From Symsagittifera roscoffensis (lineage: Eukaryota > Xenacoelomorpha > Acoela > Convolutidae), in the NCBI RefSeq assembly GCF_963678635.1, contig NC_087069.1:54418928-54482927 (forward strand): a stretch of DNA of 64,000 bases, given 5' to 3'. Below are positions 26,601 through 38,600 of this stretch, in pieces. The notes under the pieces were generated by a model. That model ran no database searches. It was not told where the DNA came from and was given only the letters and a program-made list of their open reading frames with translations. Position 1 is the stretch's first letter; every line of letters starts with the position of its first letter. The translations under genes were made by a program, and so were the position numbers.

Positions 26601-29600
26601 AAATTTTGAAATTTGTTGAAAACATTAATCGGCGTTTCAGTTTCAAAAGTGTTATCAAACAAATTTATGATAGTTCTCGCCAAGCGATTCTTGTTTCAAT
26701 TTCACTATCAAAAAAAGAAACCGAATCTAAATTTGAAACTTTTGTATACCGACACAGATAGTTTGGTTGATGCCATGAGAAAAAACTGACGAAGTTCTGA
26801 TGAGGACCACTGGCTGTTCGATGATGCAAACAAGAAGGTATTTTTTCTAAAGACGAGACTAGTGTGAAGCCGATAAGAAAATTAGTCGCCTGAAAACCGG
26901 AATTGTTTTCGGTCGTCTTTAAATTTGAGAAAATGTTCCAAACTTAAGCCAGCGCTGCTACCCCATTCCTCACTTTTTACGAAAAAATACCACCACCACC
27001 ACCACCTTTACCATCCTCCATACCTAACCCTAATTTGTTGTAACGAACTACAAAAAGTTAGCTTATTATGGTATCATCGAAGAATCTGAAAATTATTTCT
27101 TCTATTTTGTCTCTTTAAATAATAACTTAGAGTCTTCTGCACTTTGGTAAAGTGAAAAAACTTTTGTTCGGTATAAATTGAATTGCTAAATTGAAAATAA
27201 ACTATCCGCTGGCTTTCAGAAAAGAAAACGTTTTTGCTTCTCTTTAGAAGGCGCTCAAAATGTGAGTGCCGAAAGGATAAAATGGACTGCGCAGCGAGAG
27301 TTGATGCACCAATCTTTCAGGGACACAATATTCAATTGGAAAACAATGAGAGTGTACAAGTATAATATGGCTTCGAAAGGTCACACTAACATGACAGTGA
27401 AAAAAACTTGCATTATCACCATTCGATTCCAACAATTTTGCCTTTTTGACGGAATTTCGACCGTTTCTTTTGGTCACAAGGCCACTACAGAAAATGCATT
27501 CTCACAAGACATTTTAATGGATACCGAGTGGGCCAACTTATACAATTAAGCTGATAATAGTTTGCCCGATTTTTAACTTCCGGTCTGGTGATTTTTCGTT
27601 TTTAGAGGCCTTCAAACACATCCGTCCTTGAACACCGTTTTTTGCATCAGAAGCGTCGAACTTAAGATCATCTAAAAACAAAAAAAATAAAACAAAAAAC
27701 ATCAAATTTTGAATCATATTTTAAAATTTTGAATTTTGTTGAAAACATTAATCGGCGTTTCAGTTTCAAAAGCGTTATCAAACAAATCTTTGATAGTTCT
27801 CGCCAAGCGATTCTTGTTTCAATTTCACTATCAGAAAAAGAAACCGAATCTAAATTTGAAACTTTTTTACACCGACACGGATAGTTTGATTGATGCCATA
27901 AGAACTGACGACGTGTACCAAGACTTAGAGAAAATGACAGCTGACTTCAACATCTCAAGCTCTGATGAGGAATACATGCTGTTTGACCATACGAACAAGA
28001 AGGTGTTTTTTTAAAGACGAGACTACTGTGAGTCGATCAGAAAATTCATCGCCCTAAAACCGGAATTTTGTTCGGTCGTCCTTAAATATGAGTAAATATT
28101 CTTGAGTAAACTTAAGCCAGCCTTGCTTCCCCAGTTCTCCCTTTCTATGGAAAAAATAGTACCACCACAACCACCACTACCATCCTCCATACCTAACCTT
28201 AAATTGTTGCACCAAACTACAAAAAACTAGCCAATTTGATATCATTGAAATATATGTAAAACATATCTTCTGTTTTTCCTCTTTTAATCATAACTTAGAG
28301 TGCCAAAAGTAAGAAATGGACTGCGCAGCGAGAATTGGTGCACCAAACATTCAGGGACACAATATTCACTCGGAAAACAAAAAGAGTGCACAACTATAAC
28401 ATATCTTCGAAATGTCACACCGACATGACTGTGAAAAAAAACTTGCATTATCACCATTCGATTCAAACGTTTTCGTTTTTTCGACGAGATTTTGACCGTT
28501 TTTTAAACCACTACAGAAAGCCACTAGCCAAAAAGCCACTACAGAAAATGCATTCATACAAGACATTTTAATGGATACCGTGTGGGCCAACTTATACAAT
28601 GAAGCTGATAACAGTTCGCCCGATTTCCAACTTCCGGTCTGGTGATTTTTGATTATTGCAGAGGCCTTTAAAAATCGCCCTCATAAATCATCATTTTTGT
28701 ATCAGAAGTGTCGAAATCAAGATCACCTAAAAACAAAAAAATAAAGCAAAGAACATCAAATTTTGAATCATATTTTTTACTTGAGTTTTACTGTTCTTCA
28801 TTTTTATACTCCGGCTTAAACTTGTTTTGGTTTTTAGCAGTACACAAAATTTAATTCATATTGAGCTCAAGCAATTTAATAACAAAAAAGGCTTCGGGCA
28901 AACAAACTATGTGACACAAACCAAGTATTAACTCAAACCAATGTGTGAAATTTTTTTAAACTATTAATAGCATGATAAATGTTCGACGAAGAGAAAGAGA
29001 GCCAGGAATTGATATTCACATGAAACAAGGACGAGAACGAAAAATTCAGGAAATAGGAAAAATAGTTTTAATTATCGCGGGAACGCTTTAACAAAGTAGA
29101 AGGAATTTTTGTACCGTTCCAGTTAATAAAGCTCAGCTTATCAACATCCTAAGAGGAAGTCTTTTACTTTAGGGTGGAAACTTGGGTTTTTTTACAAAAT
29201 CCTTTAATAGTGGAACCCAAAAAGATAGGGACCCTTTTCGTAGGATTTTGCTTTACATGAGGACCCCTTCCCCTTAGGATACTGCTCAGGCAACAAAACT
29301 ACCTTCAATCATTTGAAACTATCAAAAAACACACTGAAAAAAAACATACTGTTTTTTGAGTTTAGGAGACCAGTCTTGATCCAAACCATTCCCATTTTAT
29401 TTTGGTTGACGACGGTTCTCGAGGAGAATTTGGAAGAGAGCAAGAAGTGAGAGGTCTGGTGGAGAAAAAACTGTGTGACAACGGTGTCGGAGATGAGCAA
29501 ATATTGTCAAAAGAAGGAAAGTTTTTAAAGTTTCACAATTACCTCGAATATACGATTTCTAAGAAAAAGCTACTGATTTAAAATTGCCCAGAAGTTAAAT

Positions 29601-32600
29601 ACAGTAAGTAGCTCTTAGGAAAAAAGGAAAAAATACATTGCGAATTCAAAATTTATAAAAATCCAAAAAATATCAGAAATGGGATTATAAAATCTTCTAG
29701 TCTTTTCGTAGTATTGTCGTATTTTAATCCTTTGTAATCCATTATGAGTTGATTTTCCAAAAAAAATTTTGTGAGCTTTTTTTTGTTCCGACCATTGAAA
29801 ATGGGGAGGATCTTACATTCGAGTGTGTTGTACGTTTTTTTCCTTTTGTAATTCCACTCAGTATCAATAACCACAAACAATCATCGGAATGTTTCGAGTG
29901 ATATATCATATTCACGCCTTTCAAGTCGTAGTTCGAACGACATTAAAAACATTTCGGAAGACTTCTCACAACTTCGAGAAAATTGTTTTGAAATTTTTGA
30001 TTTTTAGTCTAACTTCGAGCTAATAAGGCGACCGTATATGTTTGTAAATAGCTTATTTAAGTTTAATTTAGTCCTCTGTAACGAAGTTTTTCTCGTGTCT
30101 TTTTTTCATGTAAATGTTGTTTTTGTGTTTTTAGCGCAATTTTGAAAATCAAAAATTTGAAAACTTTCCACAAAAAATTTGGAAAAAGTCAAAAAATTTT
30201 CTAAATTTTTTTTGCAAATTTTTAATAAGCTTTAATTTTTTTCTTTTCCTCCATCATTTTCCTCCAAAAACTGTTTCTGAATTGACCTATTTTACTATGA
30301 CTCTCAAATATGCCTAATTTTAGTTTTTTTGGTTCAGATCTTTTTTTCACAACCTGGAAAAAAAGAACGACACCAATTTGAAAAATTTTGGTGCTCTTAA
30401 ATCAGTTTTCTTAAAATTTTTTTGATAATTTCAACTGCTCGTTCGACATCACATAGCAAAACTGAATAGTGAATTTGAAAATAAAAAAGAAGAATTGCAG
30501 TCGATCAACGCAATGAACTCATAATGAGATTAAAAGAAAGAACTGGATAGGTGCACAATTTGGTGATAATAGGTCACTTCAAACCAGAGACAAGTCTTCA
30601 AACATCTTAAGTTTTTGTCTGCATAATCAAAAAGAGAAAAAAAGAAAGTCGAACGAAGAGAGCGCGATTACTGCAGAATGCCCTAAAAAGTTACGAGATT
30701 TGGCCTCTTTTTGGTATGAAATTTTTCCAGGAACCAATTACAACGCAACGAAAATATTTGAAAAAGAAGCTGAAAGTTTTTGATACATTTTATTAACAAT
30801 TAACATACTCATTAGTTGGCGGGGGACAAGTTAATTGAATTATTTTTTAATAAATTTTAAAAACATGTTTTTCATTCACTTTTCGAATTAATAAAAAAGG
30901 CACAGTAAAATTTACTGGAACTTACAAACTTAAAGATCATTTTGAATTTGCCCAACATATCCGTTTTGTACAATTTTTGAGTTTGAATCATCTTTTTTTT
31001 ATAACAAATGTCTAAAATTTAGCATCAAAAATTTCGATTATTGTCTTTTTTGCATACTCGTAACAGGCGACAATTCGTAAAATTAGTTTCAGCGAGGGTT
31101 ACAGACTCATGCAGAGTACTCTTGTTAAACGGGATGTAAGCGAAGCGGAATAATCGTCGGTTATTTGTCAATGGCTTGTTACGAATTTTCGCCTGCTACG
31201 AATTGTCGCTTGTTACGAATTGTCACCTTTTAGGAATTCTACCTTGTTTCGAATTGTCGCTCTGTCACATTTTCGCCTAATTTTATCGAATTTAATGTAC
31301 AAAAAAGTGTAGTTTAGCCAGAGCATTCGGCGACAATATATACAAACTTAGGAGGAGTGCGCGCCAATAGAAAGCAAATTTTTGGTCAAAATTTTCCAAA
31401 AAGTGCCTAAAAACAAACTTTGTGGCCTATTTTTTTTTCAACATTGGTCATTCAGAAAAATTGTAGAAAAATTGGCCGTTCAGTCACTTTAAAATATTTT
31501 GAATGGCTTTTTTTGTACAGTATGTTTTTTCATACTGATCTATATATCTATTATAACACGTTTTTCCATTATAACTGTTTTCTATCTATGTAAGAACTTG
31601 AATGTTAACGGCCAGGTTACAAATTTGTTTTCAATAATAGCACGAGCAGCTGAGAATGATATCAAAACAGGAACAAAAGTCCCGATTGTCTGTGTCGTGG
31701 TCGAAGGGGGAGCGGGGACAATCAAAACAGTTTGGAATGCACTCAAGAACAACACTCCTTGCGTTGTGATAAATGGAACTGGACGGGCGGCTGATCTTTT
31801 GGCTTTTGCGGTTAAAATGAAAGAAAAGTACCCAAATGACGATAAAAAAGTGGAGAAAAAGGTGCAAAAAAGAGCGAAGGAAGAACTAAACCTGAAAAAA
31901 GCTGAATTAGAATACACTGTAAAACATCTGATAGAATGTGTGAAGGATGATGCGAGGGATAAAATCCGTGTTTTTGATTTCGAGATCGACAATTCAGCAG
32001 GTAATTTTTTTCAGTTTTTTTTCTCGTTCCGACTTTTGAAGAAAGTGACAGAAGGCTTGTACTCGTTTTTGTGTTTTTTCTATAGATAGTTTCCGGCTTG
32101 TTAACTAGCAATTTTGGCGGACTTGTTGAATATCCTTCAAAAAGAAAAGTAGTCAAGCATAAAAATTCTTTTTTTAACTGTGATCGCTTATCTAAAGGTT
32201 ATGGGAGATCAAATATATCGTCATTATAGTTATTGGTATTTGACGTTTTTTTGTATCAGCCGAAACATAGTGTTGTCCTGAGCTCAAATTTAAAAAAATG
32301 TTCTTTTTCCATGTATATTTCTGAAAGTTAAGATGGTTTTTTTACTGCCATTCTTGGATAATTAACGCGACATTTATTTCGTGCTAAAAACGCATAAGCA
32401 TAGTTTGATCATTACAGAAACCAGCAGAAAAAATATCAACAACTGTGTTCTAGATTATTCATCCGATCCTAAATTGAAAAAAAAAAATTAAAATTAATAA
32501 CATATATCCTTCATAAATCGAATAAAAAAAGTATTACATTTGATTTTTTTCTATGATCGAATTGCAGACAAAAACAGTGTTAGACAAGCATTTCTCTTTT

Positions 32601-35600
32601 TTCTGTAAAGTTCAGCAAAAAAAAATCGAAAAAAAACACAACATCCCGCACTGGAAGTGTCCATAAAAGTGAATAAAAAATGAACAAAAGATTATAATCA
32701 TTTGAAAATAGATTATACATCTTCATTTTTTTTTAAAAAGCAATTAGGTCTATTGCAAATCAATTATATTCAATCTTTTTTATAGATAAAGAAACTGAAA
32801 CTCATCGTAATTATCGACTTTTTTCAACGAGTTTTTTTTCGCACAATTTAACATTTTTTTCACTTGTCCTTTCTAACTTTTTTTCTGATGGGTTGGTGGT
32901 GGCTGGTTGGTTTGATCTTTTGGTGGGTGACGGCGGGGATAAAATGGCAAAGAGGCAAACGTTTTTTTTTGGAGGGGGGAGGGGGGAGGGGGTTGGGCGT
33001 GGAATTATTTAGCAGTTTGAGAAACTCTAGTTTCAAAAATCACGTAGGCCGTACAATCTTGATGCAAAATTTCTCTATTACTCATTTAATAAAAGCAAAA
33101 ACCATTGCAAAACTTTGCCCGACATGAAACAAAAAAAAGGAAAAAATCGATCTGAAGTGATTTTAATTGGCTTATAAAAAATTATTGAATTCCTTAAAAA
33201 TGTAACCCTGTATTTAACTGTTAGGGAGTTTTTAGTTGAGCTAAAGTTCAGGTTACTGATGCCAGTTTTCGCAGAATGTTATAACTTTCTAGCTCCGCTG
33301 TGAGTAAATTGTCAATGATAATACCTAAATAATTAAGCTGTTTTCTTAATGGCTGCAATGTCTGCAATTTCCTTCGTTTGGATTTCTGCGTTTTCCTTTA
33401 TTTTAGGTTTAGCAAATACGGGAGGTTTGATGATTTACGTAAGGTACCTTTTGGGTACCTTTCTAACTTTAGGGGGGAGGGGGTTGGGCGTGGAATTATT
33501 TAGCAGTTTGAGAAACTCTAATTTCAAAAATCACGTAGGCCGTACAATCTTGATGCAAAATTTCTCTATTACTCGTTTAATAAAAGCAAAAACCATTGCA
33601 AAACTTTGCCCGACATGAAACAAAAAAAGGAAAAAATCGATCTGAAGTGATTTTAATTGGCTTATAAAAAATTATTGAATTCCTTAAAAATGTAACCCTG
33701 TATTTAACTGTTAGGGAGTTTTTAGTTGAGCTAAAGTTCAGGTTACTGATGCCAGTTTTCGCAGAATGTTATAACTTTCTAGCTCCGCTGTGAGTAAATT
33801 GTCAATGATAATACCTAAATAATTAAGCTGTTTTCTTAATGGCTGCAATGTCTGCAATTTCCTTCGTTTGGATTTCTGCGTTTTCCTTTATTTTAGGTTT
33901 AGCAAATACGGGAGGTTTGATGATTTACGTAAGGTACCTTTTGGGTACCTTTCTAACTTTAGGGGGGAGGGGGTTGGGCGTGGAATTATTTAGCAGTTTG
34001 AGAAACTCTAATTTCAAAAATCACGTAGGCCGTACAATCTTGATGCAAAATTTCTCTATTACTCGTTTAATAAAAGCAAAAACCATTGCAAAACTTTGCC
34101 CGACGTGAAACAAAAATAAAAAAGGAAAAAATCGATCTGAAGTGATTTTAATTGGCTTATAAATAATTTTAAAATTGTTTAAAAATGGATTATAATCGAT
34201 TTTTTTCTCCATTTTGATGTCTGAGGGCAAAATGGAAATTTAATTAATTCTCAACGTCTTAGACCACAGAAAATACTATAACTGGTTTCTTTTCACTTTT
34301 CTTAGATGCGGGATTGAGTTTCAAAACTCAAAAGAGTTTCAAAATTGGGTTGCTAAAATGCATTCATTTTTCGGCAGTTGGAAGTAAAACTTGGTGAAAA
34401 AATGGTTTTTTTTAACTGGTGAAAAATATACAGAAAGAGGCGTACGAACTAAAAACTAAGTCTGTCCAATTTCACCAATCAGAAACTACATATTGTTTTG
34501 AATTTAACTTGTCTTTTTTGTATAAAATAACGACATTATTTTTTATACAGGCGACCTTGACAAGGCCATTTTGCAAACTCTGCTAGAATTGGGGAAGTTG
34601 ACAGTTCGAATACAGCTTGAACTTTCTGTTCTTTGGAATCGAAACGACATTGCGTATCAAATTTTGTCAAAAAATGACAAAGGAGCGTTCAAAGATATTG
34701 AAGAGTTTCTCACGAAGTCTTTGGTTGATAATAAGTTGGATTTTATTAAAGTTTTTGTCGAAAAGATCAACCTTAACAGCTATTTAACAAAAAGGAAACT
34801 GGAAATACTCTACAACGAAACTTTGAACCATTCGACAAATAAGTTCTTGTCAGAATCCTTGAAGAAAAGAGAAAACAACAAAACTTGTCCTCTCACGACA
34901 ACTTTAGATGAAATTCGAAGAGCTTTTTTGCTGGCTTATAACATCAAATATAATCCTCAGTTTGCGAATGAAAAAACAGACCAGCCGTCAGATACAGACA
35001 CATTCAAGCATCCAGAAATTGAGCTTTTTGTTTATTCACTGTTGTTTGTTAGACTCGAAACGAGTGAGTTTTTCTGGAACGCTATCTCGTCCAAAGCGTC
35101 TTCGGCTTTGTTTGCCGTTTTGGTTTTGAAAGCAATTTTGAACTATTCTGGCACCCGTTTGGATATGAAATTGCAGCTCAAAATTCAAGCAATGCTCAAA
35201 ATTTTCGAGGGCAGGGCAACGGGCATCGTGAATTACTGCAATGATATCAGCACGGAAACTTGTCACAAAATTTTGAAAGCAGAGCATCCAACTTGGGGAG
35301 AAAAAGCGTGTCTAGACTTAGCTGTTCAAGCTGATTGCAAAGATTTCATTGCACAGAGTGGCTGTCAAACTTTGGTCCGAGAAGTTTGGTTGGGAGAGCT
35401 GAGCGATAGAAATGCACCGTGGAAAGTTTCTCTGGCAGCTGCAATTCCTTTGTTAGTCCCTCTACTATTAGAGTTCAAAAATGATGCCTCGAATGAGCGG
35501 GACGCAGATACTGAATCAAAACCGCCCAAAACCCCGGACGTGGTATGTATTTAATTTTCCGATAAACTACCCTGGTTGACCTCCATACACCGAAAATACT

Positions 35601-38600
35601 TATCATACAATTCCATACAACAAACATCATTATCATACAATTCCAGACATCAAGTACATGAAGAAAATGCTTGTCATACAATTTTCATATATATTCGTAG
35701 GACAATAGAAAAAAATTAAAACATTTTGACATTTTTTGACATGTCTGACAATTTTTTTATGACAATTCATTTCAGAATACGAAACCATGTGATTTTTTTT
35801 TCCTACAAGAATGTCTTTAATTATCAATAAACAGTTGCAGCTGAACCAAAGGATGACCGAAAAATTATGAAAATTAGGCTTTCAGGTATTGAGGGTTTTC
35901 AAAAATTTGTTAGTTCATTGTCTCCAATAAAACAATATCGGAAGGAAAATTAATTTACCAATTGTTTCAAAGGAGGTTTCCATCTGCGACAAATACTTCT
36001 TCTTTTATACTGCCCCTGTTGTGACTTACTGGCTCAATTTCTTCGCAACTCTGTGGTTTCTGGCGCTGTTCAGTAGTGTCACTATCAAAGGTGAGATGAC
36101 GTTTATGCTTTCCAAGAAATTTTTTTGTACTTCAGTCAATATTATCAAAAATTTTGCAAGGTGAGTCGTTTTAAAACTTTATTTTTTCTACAGAAAAACG
36201 ATAACAACTAAAAAATAATTTTAATAATAGAAGAAAAAAATATAGTCGGAACTCATTACTGACAACTGTATTAATTTAAAGGCTACTTTTTTGAGCTCTT
36301 TTGGAATACCAACAAGACCAGTCAGTTTCTTTTTTGAATAAAAAACTGAGGAAATTATGGAAGAGAAACCATAAATTAAGTAATTATCAGTGTAACTAAT
36401 TTTTCTTTTTTATAAAAACATGGCTTCACGAGTCGATTTCTTAGTTCTGGTTTGTTCAAGGAAGTTTATATCAGAGAGATTACAAAGACTTCAGTGACTT
36501 TTTAATTATGAAGATTGGGAAAAATGTAGTTGTTCTTACCTTCATCGTTTCGTGTTGTACCATATCTTCATGGATGTTCCTCAACCACACGTCCAATCGT
36601 CTAAATACATTGAGGCGTGAGGTCTTTGAATACCCACACTTTGCCTCCAGCCTTCAGAAGTGACTGCATTTCATTTCACTTGTGACGTTTCATTAGGAAA
36701 AGTAGCTACTCCTTTAACCGTTTCCACAGTTGGTTCGTCATCTGTTGGACTTGTGTTGAATTTTTGTATGTCAATTGAATGCTGTCTTCGAATAATCCTG
36801 GTGGAAGGCTGCAGATTGGTTGCTGAAGGAGAACGTGATTTGGTGTCAGTGCCTCGTTCTTTTTTCTTGATAGTCCGCTACAATTTTTGAAGGTCTTAAT
36901 TTCAAAATATTTTTGTTTCGGTGATAATTGTCTGAAAGATGTGAGTGTGAGCTTTCGCAATCCAGGAACAATGAGGATTGTTCTCTTGACAATCTGAATC
37001 AAGTGTTCCAAGCCCCGAAAAAAAAAGGGTCAAATGAGAGTAAAGAACTATCGAAAGTTTTACCGTTGAAGTTTGAAAACGCAGACTCCATTGTCAACCA
37101 TTTTACGGCGTCTTTTAATTCTCTGCAGGCTGCAACAATGGTTTTCCCGATGTTTCTGATGAGTGTTTAAAGAGTTAATAGATAATCAATCTAGGAGAAA
37201 GCTCGAGTTGCTAGAAAGATAACAAAAGTCTTTTTTTTGGCAAAAATTTTTTGATGTCTGTTCAAGTTTCAGTGTAGAAATAGCCGAACAAAATTTATCC
37301 CAGTGTTGGAGAAAGAGAACAGAGATGATATTTTGAGGTATCGCCATGATGGGTTGGAGAATGTCTGCTTGTATGGACGACACAGAATGGATGAGCGATT
37401 GATCGAAGAACATGTCGTATCCCAAAATTTTTTTTAACGTTTCTGCACGAACGAGTTCACAAAGTATAGTCTTTGACGCATGCAAATCTGATGCGCGTAC
37501 TCCAGATTGTGTTTAACAGTTGGATGAGCCCCTGTTAGAGTTATTGTGTGACGTGATTCAGTTTCCATGATGGGAGAAGATTCAATTCTACTGCGAGAAC
37601 GAAGCATTTTTTGCCGGTCTTGGCATGAGTCGAGTTAAATCAAGTCATTCATCACGCTCTGTTTGCTCCGAACTTTGATTAGCAGAGTTCAGTGCCGTTG
37701 ATTAATAAGGCCAATTAAAATATTTCTTGCGTAGAGTTTATTTCAGCAATAGGATTTGCCCCAAAACTTTTTGTTTTTTCTACGAGATAATCCAATCAAT
37801 TACAATAGTCTGTCTGTACATGTTTTTACGTCAGGATCAAAGTTAGGCTGAAAACAGCAAAAATGACCAGTCAAAATTCAACATTTTTTGCTGAATTGAT
37901 GCTAAATTTTTCTTTACTATGAATTACCAATAAAATTCCTGGTTGATATTCAACTGTTATATTTACGACAGCTGAAGTTTCTATCAAAGAAGTAGAGGTA
38001 AACGCATGATTTTGAAACTTATCTCGTGCTGTTAATTGCCATTCGAGAAATGTTCGAAAAAATTGAGATATTTCAGTCTTTCAAAACTGCTTTGAGAAGA
38101 GTGAACACTGCTGCTGATATTCCAAAAGATTTAAAAAAAAATTGGGGACACCAGGCTGAAAAGTTTTCGTTGTGTTCATTTGTGGGTATCCTCACTTATC
38201 GCGTTTGGAGGCTGCTAGTAGGTGCTCTCTTTAGTCTCATTCCATTTTCGTATTAAATCCGCTTTTTGTATTCTGCTTTTGTTTTGAAAAACAAACTCCA
38301 CTGCGTTTTTGAGTGTATATGTTGAACGAAAATAGTCGTTCATTTAGGTGTTTTTAAGTGTATTTACCACACGTTTGTAGGTTGTAGTTAGCACAAAATT
38401 GAGTTTAAGTTAATCAAAAGATGGGTCTTGAAAACTGGCATTGTCTTATATCTTTTTTGTGGTTCCAGAGAAAACGTAGAGCGGAACGTTTTTTTGTCCG
38501 TATGGGTATTTGCATAAACCTTCTTTTTATGTCGGCTACTGTAGCAATGCCAAACCTGCAAAAAACTGAAATGACTCCTCTAAGTTTTGCAGGCAAACTT

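Larger units (their letters stand above)
26480..28690 (+). repeat. 1.1-kb tandem units carrying the PolB motif C and C-terminal segments
   Basis: A landmark starting GAGGCCTTCAAA is at 26482, 27606 and, as a variant, 28661. Two full units (about 1125 and 1055 bp) follow the copy-1 C-terminal segment. Each unit contains a motif C part, a spacer rich in CCACCA, then a C-terminal part. Confidence 0.85.
2400..28800 (+). mobile_element. Degenerate Polinton/Maverick (adintovirus-like) element, internally duplicated
   Basis: Plus-strand remnants occur in an order typical of animal Polintons: packaging ATPase tail, two small accessory proteins, integrase, VGDTEAPLL capsid-type protein, Gly/Arg-rich protein, F54H12.2-like capsid-type protein, then protein-primed DNA polymerase B. 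Each is broken by stops or frameshifts, so the element is dead. Blocks within it are tandemly amplified (5236-13440, 14080-20300, 26480-28690), so the span exceeds the usual 15-25 kb. It sits entirely inside the TRPM intron 889-29365. Terminal repeats were not proven, so the outer limits are approximate. Part of the span (14-20 kb) may be other elements. Confidence 0.8.

Noticed and set aside
889-29365. An additional TRPM exon inside the giant intron
   Set aside because: Exons A and B join in phase 0 and the combined linker matches TRPM2 length, so no exon is missing.
31582-31992. 136-codon minus-strand frame
   Set aside because: It is the antisense shadow of TRPM exon C, whose plus frame has clear SLOG motifs.
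33349-33618. 89-codon frame repeated at 33839
   Set aside because: Repetition comes from the 490-bp tandem array; there is no motif, no splice support and no similarity.
36660-36890. 76-codon plus-strand frame
   Set aside because: Antisense to the BEL/Pao integrase tail, which explains it.
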